Shown: positions 32,871 to 42,453, numbered from the stretch's first letter. The stretch is 61,008 nt of DNA from CAZTAR01 sp043813895 (GCA_043813895.1 JBDRKQ010000218.1:1-61008), one strand, 5' to 3'. The notes: a model not told the origin generated them from the letters alone. Numbers and translations: made by a program.

Positions 32871-34984
32871 CCCCCACGCTGGACTCCCTCATCGGTGTCG
32901 GGCGGCGACTCCTCATCGAGGATTTGTTCGAACCCGCATCGCTTCTCGATACTGTCCGTGTCGAACCAGCTGTCCGTCACGGCTGCAGCCCTCTCCTGCA
33001 TGAGCATCTGAAACGCTTGTTCCCGCAACTCGGAGTTGTACTTCTGGTCGTCAATCCACTCCAGATCGACGAGCTCAATCACAAACCACTTGCCCAACTT
33101 CGGAAGAGGCAGCAAGCGAACAACCGGCGGGGGGGTGCTGGCCGGCTGCGTGGTCGCCCTATCGATCCGTTCGGTCGTGGGCACATCTACGTCGACGGAC
33201 GCGTATCCCCCATCCGCGAGTTCGAAGCACGCGTCCACGAAGGTCTCCGAAGAGCCGATCCCGCTCACCGTCGAGGGACCAACCGTGGAGAGGCCTTCCA
33301 CTAGAGCATTGCGGTATTCCTCGCGGCCGCCGAGCTTCGCCAGAGAAGTTCGCCGAGCAAATGCCTCCGGCTCTGTCACCTTGCGCACGCCCTTGTCCTT
33401 GAGAGAATCCTCGAACAGCGTCATCGTCTTCTCGATACCGAGCCGCCTCGCCACGCTGTAAAACTCCTTCGCCACGGGTTCCGCCACATCGAACGCCCGA
33501 CGGAGGCGAGCGTCGCGTTCCACATCGGCCCGCACCTCATCGAGGCTCGCTGGCGGTGCAGCCTCGGCGGCCTCGACCACGCGAAAGAGGACGAGGCGAT
33601 CCATCTCACCCGGAACCGGCACCATCTGGTTGTTGACGAACTTGTAGCTCATTCCCGAGGAACCGATCATCGGGGCATCCGGCGGTTGGAAGAGCTGGAG
33701 GCTGGACCCGCTCTCGCCGTGGGCGCCTTCCATGAAAAGTGGAATGGCGAACGCGAAATCGCTGATGGTGAGCCGCTCGGCGCCGGATCCGGCGGTGGCA
33801 ACGCCGCGCAGATCCTGCCAAGTCCCCATCTGTTCAGCGGAAAGCAGTGGCGTTTCGACGAAATCCAACGGAATCCCGAATTCCTGCTTGACCCGCTCAC
33901 AGATGGATCGCAAGTGGTCGGGGTCCCGCGCAATCTCGGGAATCGGCTTGAAGCCTGTCTTCTGGTCGGTTTGCACGGCGTACCACGGCTTGAGCAACGA
34001 GCTGGCCACCTTGCGCATGGCCTGCTCGGCAATCCGCTTGGCCTTGTTCGCCTGGATATCGCGCTTGACGAGGTCTTGCGCCTCGCTGAATCTCATCATT
34101 CGCTCTATGCGATTCTTCTTTGGCTGCGGGGCGGGTTGGGTCGCAGCGGGGCCCGTCGTCGCGGGCGCGCTCGTCGGGGGCGCCGGCTCGTCCACATACT
34201 CCGTTCTTGTATACTCCGCCTTGTTCGCCTTCCAGTATGTCGCAACCTCGTCGGGAGCCACCTCGATCCGCGGTTTGATACTCTGAAGTTTGGCGATGAC
34301 GTACTGGAGTTTGACGCGCTTCGGATGCCGATATCCGAATCCCGTCGCGCTGTCCTCGGGGGCGAAGTCCCGGTTCTCTTCGAACTGCGCTTGCAGCACT
34401 TCCTCCGAAACGGGCGTATCCCGGTCGACGAAGAAGGTCGCATTAAACGGCACGTAGCGAATCTTGATCTTCTCCTCCGTGTCCCGTGCATAGTGGCGGA
34501 CTTCGGGCTCGGAAGGCATCGCACAGCCGCCGATGCGATCGGCATTCTTCCGAACAGCAATGTAGCCCTCGAATGCCAGCCGAATCTCCGACATCGAAAA
34601 CTTCTGTTGCTTGCGCAGGCTATCGATCATCTCGGCTGCGCGGGGCTGCCGCATAAAGCCATCCATGACCTTGTCAATCTCCTCCTCCGTAACAACGATA
34701 CCGGCCTCTTTGGCCTCGCGCGTGAGCATATACCAGTGCCCGACGCCCATCCCCTCGCCGCCGAAACGCCACGGAATACCCAGGCGTTCGAGGACCGAGA
34801 GGGAGCGTTGGGTCGGGGAGAGATCCCGTTGCGTCACTTCCTGCCCGAAGATCCGGGCGTATCCCTGATCCTGCTTCGGTGACAGGAATCCGACAAGGGC
34901 GGCGCCCCCAACGAACGAGAACATCGCCAACAGCACGACCACGACCATGATCTGCTTGGTGTGCTTTCGCAGCCACTTCATCAT
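32846..34984 (-). CDS. PpiD/SurA-like membrane-anchored periplasmic foldase
   Basis: A 712-residue protein with an N-terminal cytoplasmic basic tip and single membrane anchor (MMKWLRKHTKQIMVVVVLLAMFSFVGGAALVGFL), then a SurA_N-type helical region (about 50-180: GVVTEEEIDKVMDGFM-like, FSMSEIRLAFEGYIAV). Long helical and beta regions with a Pro/Thr/Ala-rich insert (APATTGPAATQPAPQ) follow. The architecture resembles PpiD, which assists outer-membrane protein folding at the inner membrane. A parvulin catalytic domain could not be recognised with confidence, so isomerase activity is doubtful. The ATG at 34984 has AAGGAG nine bases upstream; the frame is open to 35122. Confidence 0.7.
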   Translation of the reverse strand: MMKWLRKHTKQIMVVVVLLAMFSFVGGAALVGFLSPKQDQGYARIFGQEVTQRDLSPTQRSLSVLERLGIPWRFGGEGMGVGHWYMLTREAKEAGIVVTEEEIDKVMDGFMRQPRAAEMIDSLRKQQKFSMSEIRLAFEGYIAVRKNADRIGGCAMPSEPEVRHYARDTEEKIKIRYVPFNATFFVDRDTPVSEEVLQAQFEENRDFAPEDSATGFGYRHPKRVKLQYVIAKLQSIKPRIEVAPDEVATYWKANKAEYTRTEYVDEPAPPTSAPATTGPAATQPAPQPKKNRIERMMRFSEAQDLVKRDIQANKAKRIAEQAMRKVASSLLKPWYAVQTDQKTGFKPIPEIARDPDHLRSICERVKQEFGIPLDFVETPLLSAEQMGTWQDLRGVATAGSGAERLTISDFAFAIPLFMEGAHGESGSSLQLFQPPDAPMIGSSGMSYKFVNNQMVPVPGEMDRLVLFRVVEAAEAAPPASLDEVRADVERDARLRRAFDVAEPVAKEFYSVARRLGIEKTMTLFEDSLKDKGVRKVTEPEAFARRTSLAKLGGREEYRNALVEGLSTVGPSTVSGIGSSETFVDACFELADGGYASVDVDVPTTERIDRATTQPASTPPPVVRLLPLPKLGKWFVIELVDLEWIDDQKYNSELREQAFQMLMQERAAAVTDSWFDTDSIEKRCGFEQILDEESPPDTDEGVQRGGQSEPSDS

Positions 34985-35332
34985 CGCCTGCAACTCCTTG
35001 CCGTATCGGCGGTTGCCTGGAAGAACAGAATCCTGCAAGGATAGCACGACATGTGGGCGTTGCAAAGCGCCAGACGCGCCGTTCGGCGTGCTGTTTGGCG
35101 TACCGTTCGAGTTGCCGTTCAATGTGGCAGGGCGAGAGAAGGCCTGTCGCCACGGTGCGAGACGCGAGGTCCGGTAATCCGCGCCGCCCCATAAGCCCCC
35201 ACTTGGCGAGCCGGCTTACTTCGAACCGGCCTGCTCGCCGGCAAACCGAACGCGGCGGTGCATAGACCCGACTTACCAAGCAAAGTGCCAACGCGGTGTT
35301 AGAATGCCTCCCTTTCACTCCGGAGCCTCGAC
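34985..35332. other. Divergent intergenic region with an imperfect hairpin
   Basis: 348 bases between the foldase and the acyltransferase genes. GGCGAGC (35205-35211) and GCTCGCC (35233-35239) form an imperfect hairpin in the middle. No promoter pair was recognised. Confidence 0.4.
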
Positions 35333-36664
35333 GTGGCGGCAGCGCAACGCTATCCCCTCAATCCCGTGGACCACATCCTCCTCGCCACCCATGAGTCGCT
35401 GAGGCGCCGCGGCTATTGCGGGCTGAGCGTCGTCCTGTTGGCCGACTTGGAGGGACCCCTCGATTCCGCCGCGCTTCGGTCAGCCGTCCGGCGTGTCGGC
35501 CGGACGTTTCCCGCCTTGTCCGCGCGAATCCGCTTCACGCCGATTATGCGCCGCGCTTGCTGGGAAGTCGCGGGCGACGCCGACACAGAGGAGGCAATCA
35601 GCTATGAGTATCACAAGTTGTGCGTAGCGTCGGAAGACACGCTCGCGCCGATCAGCCGTGTGATGGGTGAGACAATTGACCTGACACACGCGCCCCATGT
35701 CCGACTGATCCACGTCGAGACGGGCAAAGACAGACATCGGCTGGGCCTGTGCTGGGCTCATCCGCTGATGGATCTCGAAGGCGGACACGTGTTACTGCGT
35801 GAGCTTCACGCGGTGTTGTGCGGAGAGCCGACAAAGCTCGACCCGGATCCCCGCGCGACGCATCCCAGGCCCTTCAAACACGCGTTTCCGGTGTCCTTCT
35901 TCCGCGCATGGCAAGGACGGTTCCGGCACGCATACTATGACAGTTTCCGGCAACCGCGCCTCATTGGGAGGCCGGACGTTTCGCACAAGGCTTGCGGCTT
36001 CCAGACGCGCCGGTACGACGCCGACTTTCGGCGACGTTTCGAATCAATCGCCAAAGAGCGCACACGCCCCGGACCGTTGCGATACACACGAGCGCTGCTC
36101 ATCGGAATCGCGCGAACCTACCTCGCCATGGCCGAAGATCGGGGACGACCTCGCGACCACTTCCTGTTTCCACAAGCGCTGCCGGTGCCACGGCCACGGC
36201 ACAGACCGGGCGTACACGGCAACTACGTGACGATCCCCTGGGTTGTGTTCAAACGGTCGGAGCTTCACGACTGGCGCTGTGCAGACGTGGCGGCACTCCG
36301 GCAGTTTGCCGACTACTCGAGGAAAAGCCGCGACGCGGCAACGTGGGAAATGTTCCGCGCGATGCAGCGGTGGCCCTTTGCCGTATCGCGATACTTGAGC
36401 GAACACCGGATTCCGCGCGGCGCCGCCGGCTTTACAAGCTATCGCTTCGATGACAGCGTCACACGCATCGGGCACGCCAGTATCACGAACCTCGCCGGCG
36501 GCGGCCCGATGAATTGTCACCCGGGATGGATCGTCGCGAACACAACATACGGCGACACCATGACGATTTCGCTGACGTACTTCGAGGACTACGTGGATCC
36601 GGCCAGCGCGACGGAATTCCTCGACCGCCTGGAGCTCGAGATCGGCGGAGAGACGCAGGCGTGA
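35333..36664 (+). CDS. Condensation-domain / WS-DGAT-like acyltransferase
   Basis: A 443-residue protein with the chloramphenicol-acetyltransferase-like fold hallmark HxxxD as HPLMDLEGG (about residue 142). The N-terminal half contains LNPVDHILLATHESLRRRGY and SAVRRVGRTFPALSARIRF, as in condensation-type acyltransferases. The C-terminal half has ASITNLAGGG and MTISLTYFEDYVDP, matching the conserved late strands of this fold. Such enzymes move acyl groups to alcohols or amines (wax esters, PapA-type lipids, peptides). Substrates are unknown. The start is GTG 35333. Confidence 0.65.
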   Translation: MAAAQRYPLNPVDHILLATHESLRRRGYCGLSVVLLADLEGPLDSAALRSAVRRVGRTFPALSARIRFTPIMRRACWEVAGDADTEEAISYEYHKLCVASEDTLAPISRVMGETIDLTHAPHVRLIHVETGKDRHRLGLCWAHPLMDLEGGHVLLRELHAVLCGEPTKLDPDPRATHPRPFKHAFPVSFFRAWQGRFRHAYYDSFRQPRLIGRPDVSHKACGFQTRRYDADFRRRFESIAKERTRPGPLRYTRALLIGIARTYLAMAEDRGRPRDHFLFPQALPVPRPRHRPGVHGNYVTIPWVVFKRSELHDWRCADVAALRQFADYSRKSRDAATWEMFRAMQRWPFAVSRYLSEHRIPRGAAGFTSYRFDDSVTRIGHASITNLAGGGPMNCHPGWIVANTTYGDTMTISLTYFEDYVDPASATEFLDRLELEIGGETQA

Positions 36665-37020
36665 TTCAGCCAAGATTGGAGTCCGCAACCGGGCTTCGAG
36701 CGATTGTCGGCCTACGCGCATAACTGCCGTGTTGTCAAGTAGTTACGTGTTCCTGTGCGGATATGCCGATTGGCGGCTTCTCCTCGCTGCGATCGTATCA
36801 TCGCGTGAATTAAAGACTTGGAGAAAACAGGCGAGCCAGCGGTGTCAGAAAACGCTTGCGGGACGGGAACTAGTTGCTGTAGTATAGGTTACGGTGATTC
36901 TCGGAGGTCGCACGGGCGAGAAGGCCGTGGGGTGAGAGACGGGCGTGTTGCGGGCCAACGAGTCTCGTTGTCCGGCTTCCTAAACCTGAGACAACGTCAG
37001 TTATCTGCCAGGGTACCGCC
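36665..37020. other. Intergenic region upstream of the HU-family gene
   Basis: 356 bases, locally AT-richer than the surroundings, with a candidate promoter at 36856-36885. No gene is supported. Confidence 0.45.
36856..36885 (+). promoter_or_regulatory. Candidate promoter of the HU-family gene
   Basis: -35-like TTGCGG (36856-36861) and -10-like TAGTAT (36880-36885), 18 bases apart, about 135 bases before the ATG. Confidence 0.4.
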
Positions 37021-37335
37021 ATGAGGACAGTGACGAAGAAGGAACTGATCGACCGGATCGCCGACCGGACTGGCAACAAACGCGTCGTCGTAAAGAGGGT
37101 CATCCAACACTTTCTCGACGAGATCATGGGCGAACTCGGCAAAGGCAACCGCTTGGAGTTCCGGGACTTTGGAGTCTTCGAGAGCAAAGTCCGCGCGGCA
37201 CGGATCGCCCAGAACCCGAAGACTCTGGAGCGGGTCCAGGTTCCGGAAAAGCGGACCGTCAAGTTCAAGATCGGCCGAGTCATGAAACTCAAGCTGACGG
37301 ACAACGCCGAGGACGCACGTCTGACTTCACCCTAG
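37021..37335 (+). CDS. HU/IHF-family DNA-bending protein
   Basis: A 104-residue nucleoid protein. The N-terminal helices (TKKELIDRIADRTGNKRVVVKRVIQHFLDEIMGEL) and the beta core (GNRLEFRDFGVFESKVRAARIAQNP) match HU/IHF. The arm that wraps the minor groove is present (RAARIAQNPKTLERVQVPEKRTVKFKIGRVMK). Whether it is HU or IHF cannot be told. A basic and acidic tail of about ten residues is extra. Confidence 0.92.
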   Translation: MRTVTKKELIDRIADRTGNKRVVVKRVIQHFLDEIMGELGKGNRLEFRDFGVFESKVRAARIAQNPKTLERVQVPEKRTVKFKIGRVMKLKLTDNAEDARLTSP

Positions 37336-37479
37336 TAGGACCGCACCACCCAACGCGGCGCCCACCTTCTCTGTTGTCTCTAACTCTTTCGTAAATCTGA
37401 AGATACAACAGCATTCCGGCTAGCTGTCCGGCCTTCTCGGGGGATTGCGAGAAACTGACCCGATACTCTGGAAAACCTC

Positions 37480-37508
37480 TTGACATCCTCCAAGACAGTC
37501 GATATTTT
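37480..37508 (+). promoter_or_regulatory. Sigma70-type promoter of feoAB
   Basis: A perfect -35 TTGACA (37480-37485), 17-base spacer, -10 TATTTT (37503-37508). The transcription start would fall near 37515, inside the Fur-like box. Confidence 0.7.
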
Positions 37509-37510
37509 GG

Positions 37511-37531
37511 TTGAGATTGAGTCTCAGTTGC
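37511..37531. promoter_or_regulatory. Fur-box-like operator of feoAB
   Basis: TTGAGA and TCTCA arms flank TTGAG, matching the hexamer pattern of ferric-uptake-regulator sites. It lies directly after the -10 element, where bound repressor would block initiation when iron is plentiful. Confidence 0.6.
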
Positions 37532-37595
37532 ACCCGGCCGTGTTGCCGTTCGCTGGAAATGAGCAGGGCTGCCACCCTGCCGAGGCATAAGACGA

Positions 37596-37835
37596 ATGAT
37601 AGCCCAAGCTCGAAAGTTGGCCGAACTCTCTCCAGGAGAGTCCGGCACTGTCTCTCGCATCTTAGGTCCTGCGGAGGTCCGCCACCGCCTGCTGGAAATG
37701 GGGCTGACGAGCGGGACACTCGTCCGTCTGGTTCGGGCCGCGCCCCTCGGTGGTCCTGTCGAACTGCACCTCCGTGGTTACAGGTTGGGCATTCGCAAGT
37801 CGGAGGCCGCGAGCATCTTCCTTGAGGGCCATTGA
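37596..37835 (+). CDS. feoA: Ferrous iron transport protein A
   Basis: A 79-residue SH3-like cytoplasmic protein that assists FeoB (LAELSPGESGTVSRILGPAEVRHRLLEMGLTSGTLVRLVRAAPLGGPVELHLRGYRLGIRKSEA). Length and the LLEMGLTSGT and RKSEA motifs are typical. Its stop overlaps the feoB start (TGATG). Confidence 0.93.
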   Translation: MIAQARKLAELSPGESGTVSRILGPAEVRHRLLEMGLTSGTLVRLVRAAPLGGPVELHLRGYRLGIRKSEAASIFLEGH

Positions 37836-40042
37836 TGGCCGCCCCCGATGCCGAGCCTGCTGGCGGCAAACACATGCGCGTTGCCGTTGCCGGAAACCCC
37901 AATTCAGGAAAGACGACTCTCTTCAACGCCTTGACGGGGCTGCGCCACAAAGTCGCCAACTACCCCGGCGTGACCGTCGAGAAGCGAGAGGCGACTGCCA
38001 GGGGGCTGAACGTCACGCTTCTGGACCTGCCCGGCGCGTACGGGCTCTCCGCACGATCCCCGGACGAAGAGATTGCCCGCGACATCCTGCTGGGTCGCCT
38101 GGACGGCACCCCTCGTCCGGACGGCGTCCTGCTCGTCGTCGACGCAAGCAACCTCGAACGCAATCTGTACCTTGCATCCCAAGTACTCGACTTTGGAATG
38201 CCCGTCGTCATTGCGTGCAACATGATGGATGTCGCGACCGAGCGCGGTATCCACATAGACTGTGACGCTCTTTCCGAGGAACTCGGTGTTCCAGTTATTC
38301 CAACGGTCGGCCGGAAGCGACAAGGAATCCCCGATATCCGTCAGGCCCTCGGACAAATCGATCGACACAAGCCCCCTCGGCGGCCTTGGCGCCTGCACGA
38401 GGCATTTGAAACAGCGATCGAGCGGACGACCAGAGCGATGGAAAGGGCCGCCACGACGCCTGCGCACGCGGTTCGGGGCGGCGCGCTGTTGTGGTTGTCG
38501 GATTACCTCTCCGGAGAAAACGCCTGCCGCGTCTCCGCCGAACGCTACTTGGCGAAGATCGCGCCGCAGCACGCGGATGAATTGCGCGCCGCGGCGGCGG
38601 ATCTCTCACAACAAGACGGCGACGCGGCCGCAGAGGCAATCGAAACCCGGTACGCATGGATCTCGGAAGTTGCCGGCCGTGTTCGGACAAGCGGCGTAGG
38701 GCGCGATCACCGTCACGATCGCGACGCCGTCACGATCACCGATCGCATCGACGCCGTCCTGACACACCGGCTTCTTGGCTTGTTGATCTTCATCTCGGTC
38801 GTGTTCGTCGTGTTCATGTCCGTCTTCTCGTGGTCCGACCCGGTGATGGCGCTGATCGAAGACGGGGAGGCCATCCTCGGCGGGTGGTTCGAGTCACACA
38901 TGGCCGAGGGACCAGTCCGGTCGTTGATCGTGGACGGCGTGATCGCCGGTGTCGGTGCCGTGATCATCTTCTTTCCACAGATCTGCATGTTGTTCCTATG
39001 GTTGGCCGTTCTCGAGGACAGCGGCTACATGGCCCGGGCGGCATTCATGGTGGATCGTCTGATGAGCCGCGTAGGGCTGGCGGGACGGAGCTTCATCCCG
39101 CTGCTGTCGAGCTACGCCTGCGCCGTTCCCGGAATCATGGCCGCGCGGACCATCGAGAATCGCCGCGACAGATTTACGACGATCATGGTCGCGCCGCTCA
39201 TGAGCTGCTCGGCGCGGCTGCCGGTCTACCTGATCATCATTGCGGCCGTCTTCGGCGACAACAACTGGCTGAAGGTGGGTGTGATGTTCGGCCTCTACCT
39301 GTTTGGGACCGTCATGGCGTTGCTCATGGCGCTGGTCTTCAAGAAGACCCTTCTCGTGGGTCCCAGGCCCACCTTCATCATGGAACTGCCGCCGTATCAC
39401 ATACCGCGATTGAGCCATGTGATCCGGTCGATGTGGGATCGAAGCCGCATCTTCCTCACCAGCGCCGGCACGATCATCATCATCGCCTGCATCGTCGTGT
39501 GGGCAATGAGTTACTTCCCGAGGATCGATGAGTCGCGGATGTGCTCGGAAGGACGGGCGGCGCTGGCCGTGCTCGATCCGGACGACGCGACCGGCCGTGC
39601 AAACCTCTTTGCGGCCGAACAAATCAGCCACAGCTACATCGGCCAACTGGGTCGGTTCATCGAACCGGTCATCGAGCCGCTGGGTTTCGACTGGCGAATC
39701 GGCGTCGGCGTGCTCAGCTCATTTCTGGCACGCGAAGTGTTCGTCGGCACGATGGGTATTACGTTCGCCGTCGGAGAGGCGGATGAGGAATCGAGCGCAC
39801 TGAGAGACAAGCTCACATCAGCAAAGTGGCCGGATGGTCGGCAAGTGCTTACGCCCTTAGTCGGTGTGACGCTGATGGTGTTCTATGTGCTGGCGTGCCA
39901 ATGCGTGAGCACGCTCGCGGTCGTGAAACGCGAGACGAACTCCTGGCGATGGCCGGCCCTGATGTTCGGCTATATGACCCTACTAGCCTACAGCGGGGCG
40001 CTTCTGGTCCACCAGGTCGGCATCGCCCTCGGCCTCGGCTGA
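37835..40042 (+). CDS. feoB: Ferrous iron transporter B
   Basis: The Fe(II) permease with a cytoplasmic GTPase domain. From ATG 37835 it is 735 residues. It has G1 GNPNSGKTT (about 23-31), the G2/G3 region GVTVEKREA and LLDLPGAYGL, and G4 ACNMMD. A helical GDI-like domain follows, then about ten membrane segments including the paired Gate motifs (SFIPLLSSYACAVPGIMAARTI and FLAREVFVGTMGI). feoA and feoB overlap and share a Fur-type promoter; no feoC is present. Confidence 0.96.
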   Translation: MAAPDAEPAGGKHMRVAVAGNPNSGKTTLFNALTGLRHKVANYPGVTVEKREATARGLNVTLLDLPGAYGLSARSPDEEIARDILLGRLDGTPRPDGVLLVVDASNLERNLYLASQVLDFGMPVVIACNMMDVATERGIHIDCDALSEELGVPVIPTVGRKRQGIPDIRQALGQIDRHKPPRRPWRLHEAFETAIERTTRAMERAATTPAHAVRGGALLWLSDYLSGENACRVSAERYLAKIAPQHADELRAAAADLSQQDGDAAAEAIETRYAWISEVAGRVRTSGVGRDHRHDRDAVTITDRIDAVLTHRLLGLLIFISVVFVVFMSVFSWSDPVMALIEDGEAILGGWFESHMAEGPVRSLIVDGVIAGVGAVIIFFPQICMLFLWLAVLEDSGYMARAAFMVDRLMSRVGLAGRSFIPLLSSYACAVPGIMAARTIENRRDRFTTIMVAPLMSCSARLPVYLIIIAAVFGDNNWLKVGVMFGLYLFGTVMALLMALVFKKTLLVGPRPTFIMELPPYHIPRLSHVIRSMWDRSRIFLTSAGTIIIIACIVVWAMSYFPRIDESRMCSEGRAALAVLDPDDATGRANLFAAEQISHSYIGQLGRFIEPVIEPLGFDWRIGVGVLSSFLAREVFVGTMGITFAVGEADEESSALRDKLTSAKWPDGRQVLTPLVGVTLMVFYVLACQCVSTLAVVKRETNSWRWPALMFGYMTLLAYSGALLVHQVGIALGLG

Positions 40043-40164
40043 GAAGGCCGGAATGGGCTGGCCCGGACCGAGTCGGGGTTGGGGGCAGTTTGAGAGAGTG
40101 CGGTATCCCACCTCCGCGTCGGACGTCCACCGCAGGCTCGGCCGCCGCATCGTCGTACGTCCGA

Positions 40165-40749
40165 TCAGAATCGCAGGAAGTTCGCAAGCAGCCTGGCGCC
40201 ATCGACGGTGAGGAAGCTCTCCGGGTGAAACTGCACTCCCTCCAGAGGGTCGGCGCGGTGGCGGATCCCCATGCACTCGTCCCGGTCCGTCCAGGCGGAG
40301 AGTTCGAAGTCGTCGCCGAGCGTTTCCTTCAGGACGGTCAGGGAGTGGTAGCGTGTGGCGACGAAGGGGTTGGGGAGGCCCTCGTAGATCGTCCTGCCGT
40401 CGTGGAACACCTCACTTGTCTTTCCGTGCATGATTCGATCGGCGCGTGTAACGGTCGCACCGAAGGCGTAGCCGATGCACTGGTGTCCCAGGCAGACGCC
40501 GAGGACGGGGATCTTGCCGGAAAAGTGTCGGATGGCGTCGTTGCTGATGCCCCCTTCGCGCGGCGTGCAGGGGCCAGGCGAGATGATCAGATGAGTGGGA
40601 CCCAATTGCTCGATGCGATCCACCGTGATTCGGTCGTTTCGGTGGACGACGATCTCGTGTTTCAGTGCGGAGTCGTCAATGCCGATCTCGCCCAGTCGTT
40701 GGACGAGGTTATAGGTGAAGGAATCGTAGTTATCGATGATGACGATCAC
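40165..40749 (-). CDS. pabA: Anthranilate / aminodeoxychorismate synthase glutamine amidotransferase subunit
   Basis: A 194-residue class I glutamine amidotransferase that supplies ammonia to TrpE or PabB. It begins IDNYDSFTYNLVQ and has the oxyanion motif SPGPCTPREGG, nucleophile VCLGHQCIGYAFG, and the His-Glu pair in GVQFHPES. The paired synthase subunit is not adjacent, so TrpG versus PabA cannot be decided. The start is GTG 40749 with GAGG upstream; the longer open frame to 41004 runs through repeats. Confidence 0.9.
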   Translation of the reverse strand: MIVIIDNYDSFTYNLVQRLGEIGIDDSALKHEIVVHRNDRITVDRIEQLGPTHLIISPGPCTPREGGISNDAIRHFSGKIPVLGVCLGHQCIGYAFGATVTRADRIMHGKTSEVFHDGRTIYEGLPNPFVATRYHSLTVLKETLGDDFELSAWTDRDECMGIRHRADPLEGVQFHPESFLTVDGARLLANFLRF

Positions 40750-40865
40750 GTGTCGAAGGCCTCTGTGTGGCCGGGGGTCAATTCCTGGTTTGTCCGGATA
40801 GAGCGTACCACGGCCAGGGCGTTTGCGGCAAGCACGGGATTGGCTGCGTTGCCTGACCGTCGCTG

Positions 40866-40887
40866 GGCCGAGAATCCTTTCTCGGCC
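40866..40887. repeat. Hairpin repeat R4, copy A
   Basis: GGCCGAG and CTCGGCC around AATCCTTT. The sequence GCCGAGAATCC plus CTCGGCC recurs at 58412-58432. Nearby (40924-40970) are more GGGATTC and GAGAA arms that could extend the structure. Confidence 0.65.
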
Positions 40888-40994
40888 CCACCGGTAGGAG
40901 GATTCCCTTCTTGCGGTGCTTACGCAAAGGGATTCCCGTTGCTGTGGGTGCGAGAAGGGATTCTCGCAGCAGCATGGGGTTTCCTCCGCGCATG

Positions 40995-41020
40995 CGTCGG
41001 CCACGGGCGGGCGACGCTAC
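40995..41020 (-). repeat. REP palindrome with 5'-GTAG head, copy 5
   Basis: On the minus strand GTAG, then CGTCGCCC and GGCCGACG arms (imperfect), 26 bases in total. Confidence 0.65.
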
Positions 41021-41111
41021 CTCTCGCGGTCAATTGATCGGTCTCGAACGGGTCGGTATGATCCCGCTCGCTCGAGCAAGGCGGCTTGAGCGATGTTCCA
41101 GGAGTCGAGTT

Positions 41112-42275
41112 GTGGACGAAGAAGGCCGGCCGGGCTTCGAAACATTGTGCATTCACTTCGCGGAGGAGCGCGAGCGTCACGCCGGCGCAGCGGCGCCGCC
41201 GCTGTATCAGTGTTCGACGTTCACCTATCCCGACTGCGAGCAGTTTTCGCATTTCAAGGATCCGGCGTCGCCGCGGTTCGTCTACACGCGCGTGTCGAAT
41301 CCGACGACGGCGCTATTGGAGCGGAAGATCGCCGCGTTGGAACGGGGCGAAGCCGCGCGGGCGTTTGCGTCCGGCATGGCGGCCATTTCGGCGGCGGTGC
41401 TGTCGAGCGTGAAGAGCGGCGATCACATCGTGACGGTCGAGACCGTGTACGGCCCGACGCGCGAGTTTCTCAGCGCGTACCTGCCGCGGTTCAACATCGA
41501 GACGAGCTACGTGCGCGGGACCGAAGTCGATCAGTTTCGCCGGGCGCTGCGGCCTAGCACGAAGTTGATCTACCTGGAATCGCCGTCGAGCCTGCTGTTC
41601 GAATTGCAGGATTTGGCACAGGTGTCCTCGCTTGCAGCGGAGCATGACGCCACGACGATCTGCGACAACTCAAACGCCACGCCGCTCTTTCAGAACCCGA
41701 TCGCTCTGGGCGTCGACCTGGTCGTTCACACGGCGACGAAGTATCTGGGGGGCCACAGCGATCTTGTCGCCGGGCTCGTTGTCGGTTCGAAGGAGCGGAT
41801 CGCCTCGCTCTCGAAGTGGGAGGGAGAACTGCTCGGCGGTGTGGCGGACCCGTTCACGAGTTGGCTGATGCTGCGGGGATTGCGTACGCTGTCGGTTCGC
41901 CTGGAGCGACATCAGAAGAACGCGGCGGCGATCGCACGGTTGTTGGAAGGTGACGCGCGTGTGGCACGCGTGTTTTATCCGGGCCTGGAATCCTGCCCGC
42001 AGTCGGCGCTGGCGCGACGCCAGATGCGCGGGCAGTCCGGGATGTTGAGCTTCGAGCCGCGCGGAAGCAGCCGTGAGCGCGTGCATCGCATCGTGGATGC
42101 CTTGGAGTATTTCTGCATCGCGGTGAGCTGGGGGGGCTACGAGAGCCTGGCGATCCCCCTGGAGGTCGCCGATCCGGCGACCGGAGACAAGACCTGGATC
42201 ATCCGTCTGAGTGTGGGGATCGAATCGATCGAGGACTTGAAGGCGGACCTGTACCGCGCATTGGGGCAACTCTGA
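41112..42275 (+). CDS. Cys/Met-metabolism PLP-dependent enzyme (cystathionine gamma-synthase / lyase type)
   Basis: A 387-residue fold-type I pyridoxal-phosphate enzyme of the trans-sulfuration family. Conserved blocks: the substrate/PLP loop YTRVSNPTTALLERKIAALE, SGMAAISAAVLS, PLP-contact Asp in TTICDNSNATP, and the Schiff-base Lys in VVHTATKYLGGHSD. The C-terminal RLSVGIESIEDLKADL is typical. It could be cystathionine gamma-synthase, beta-lyase or methionine gamma-lyase. The start is GTG 41112, with AGGAG seven bases upstream; the open frame extends into the repeat region to 40911. Confidence 0.88.
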   Translation: MDEEGRPGFETLCIHFAEERERHAGAAAPPLYQCSTFTYPDCEQFSHFKDPASPRFVYTRVSNPTTALLERKIAALERGEAARAFASGMAAISAAVLSSVKSGDHIVTVETVYGPTREFLSAYLPRFNIETSYVRGTEVDQFRRALRPSTKLIYLESPSSLLFELQDLAQVSSLAAEHDATTICDNSNATPLFQNPIALGVDLVVHTATKYLGGHSDLVAGLVVGSKERIASLSKWEGELLGGVADPFTSWLMLRGLRTLSVRLERHQKNAAAIARLLEGDARVARVFYPGLESCPQSALARRQMRGQSGMLSFEPRGSSRERVHRIVDALEYFCIAVSWGGYESLAIPLEVADPATGDKTWIIRLSVGIESIEDLKADLYRALGQL

Positions 42276-42453
42276 GAGCCGTGGCGCGGGTTACCCCAGC
42301 CCAATCGGGGTGGGGAATCGGGTCTGGCCGCGTATTCTCCTTTCGTGTCGAGGCTGTTCAATCAGTGCCGAAAGCCGGTTAGAATCCCGGTTTGGTCTCG
42401 ATCGCCGCGGCGAACCACGCGAGGGACTGGAACGCCTTTCTGAAGGGCAGACA

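Larger units (their letters stand above)
40750..41111. other. Divergent intergenic region filled with repeats
   Basis: 362 bases between the amidotransferase and the PLP enzyme. It contains hairpin repeat R4 at 40866-40887, further TTCTCG/CGAGAA-type arms to about 40980, and REP copy 5 at 40995-41020. No gene is supported. Confidence 0.6.

Noticed and set aside
40911..41111. N-terminal extension of the PLP enzyme
   Set aside because: These codons run through repeat R4 and a REP palindrome; the GTG at 41112 has a good AGGAG and matches the family start.
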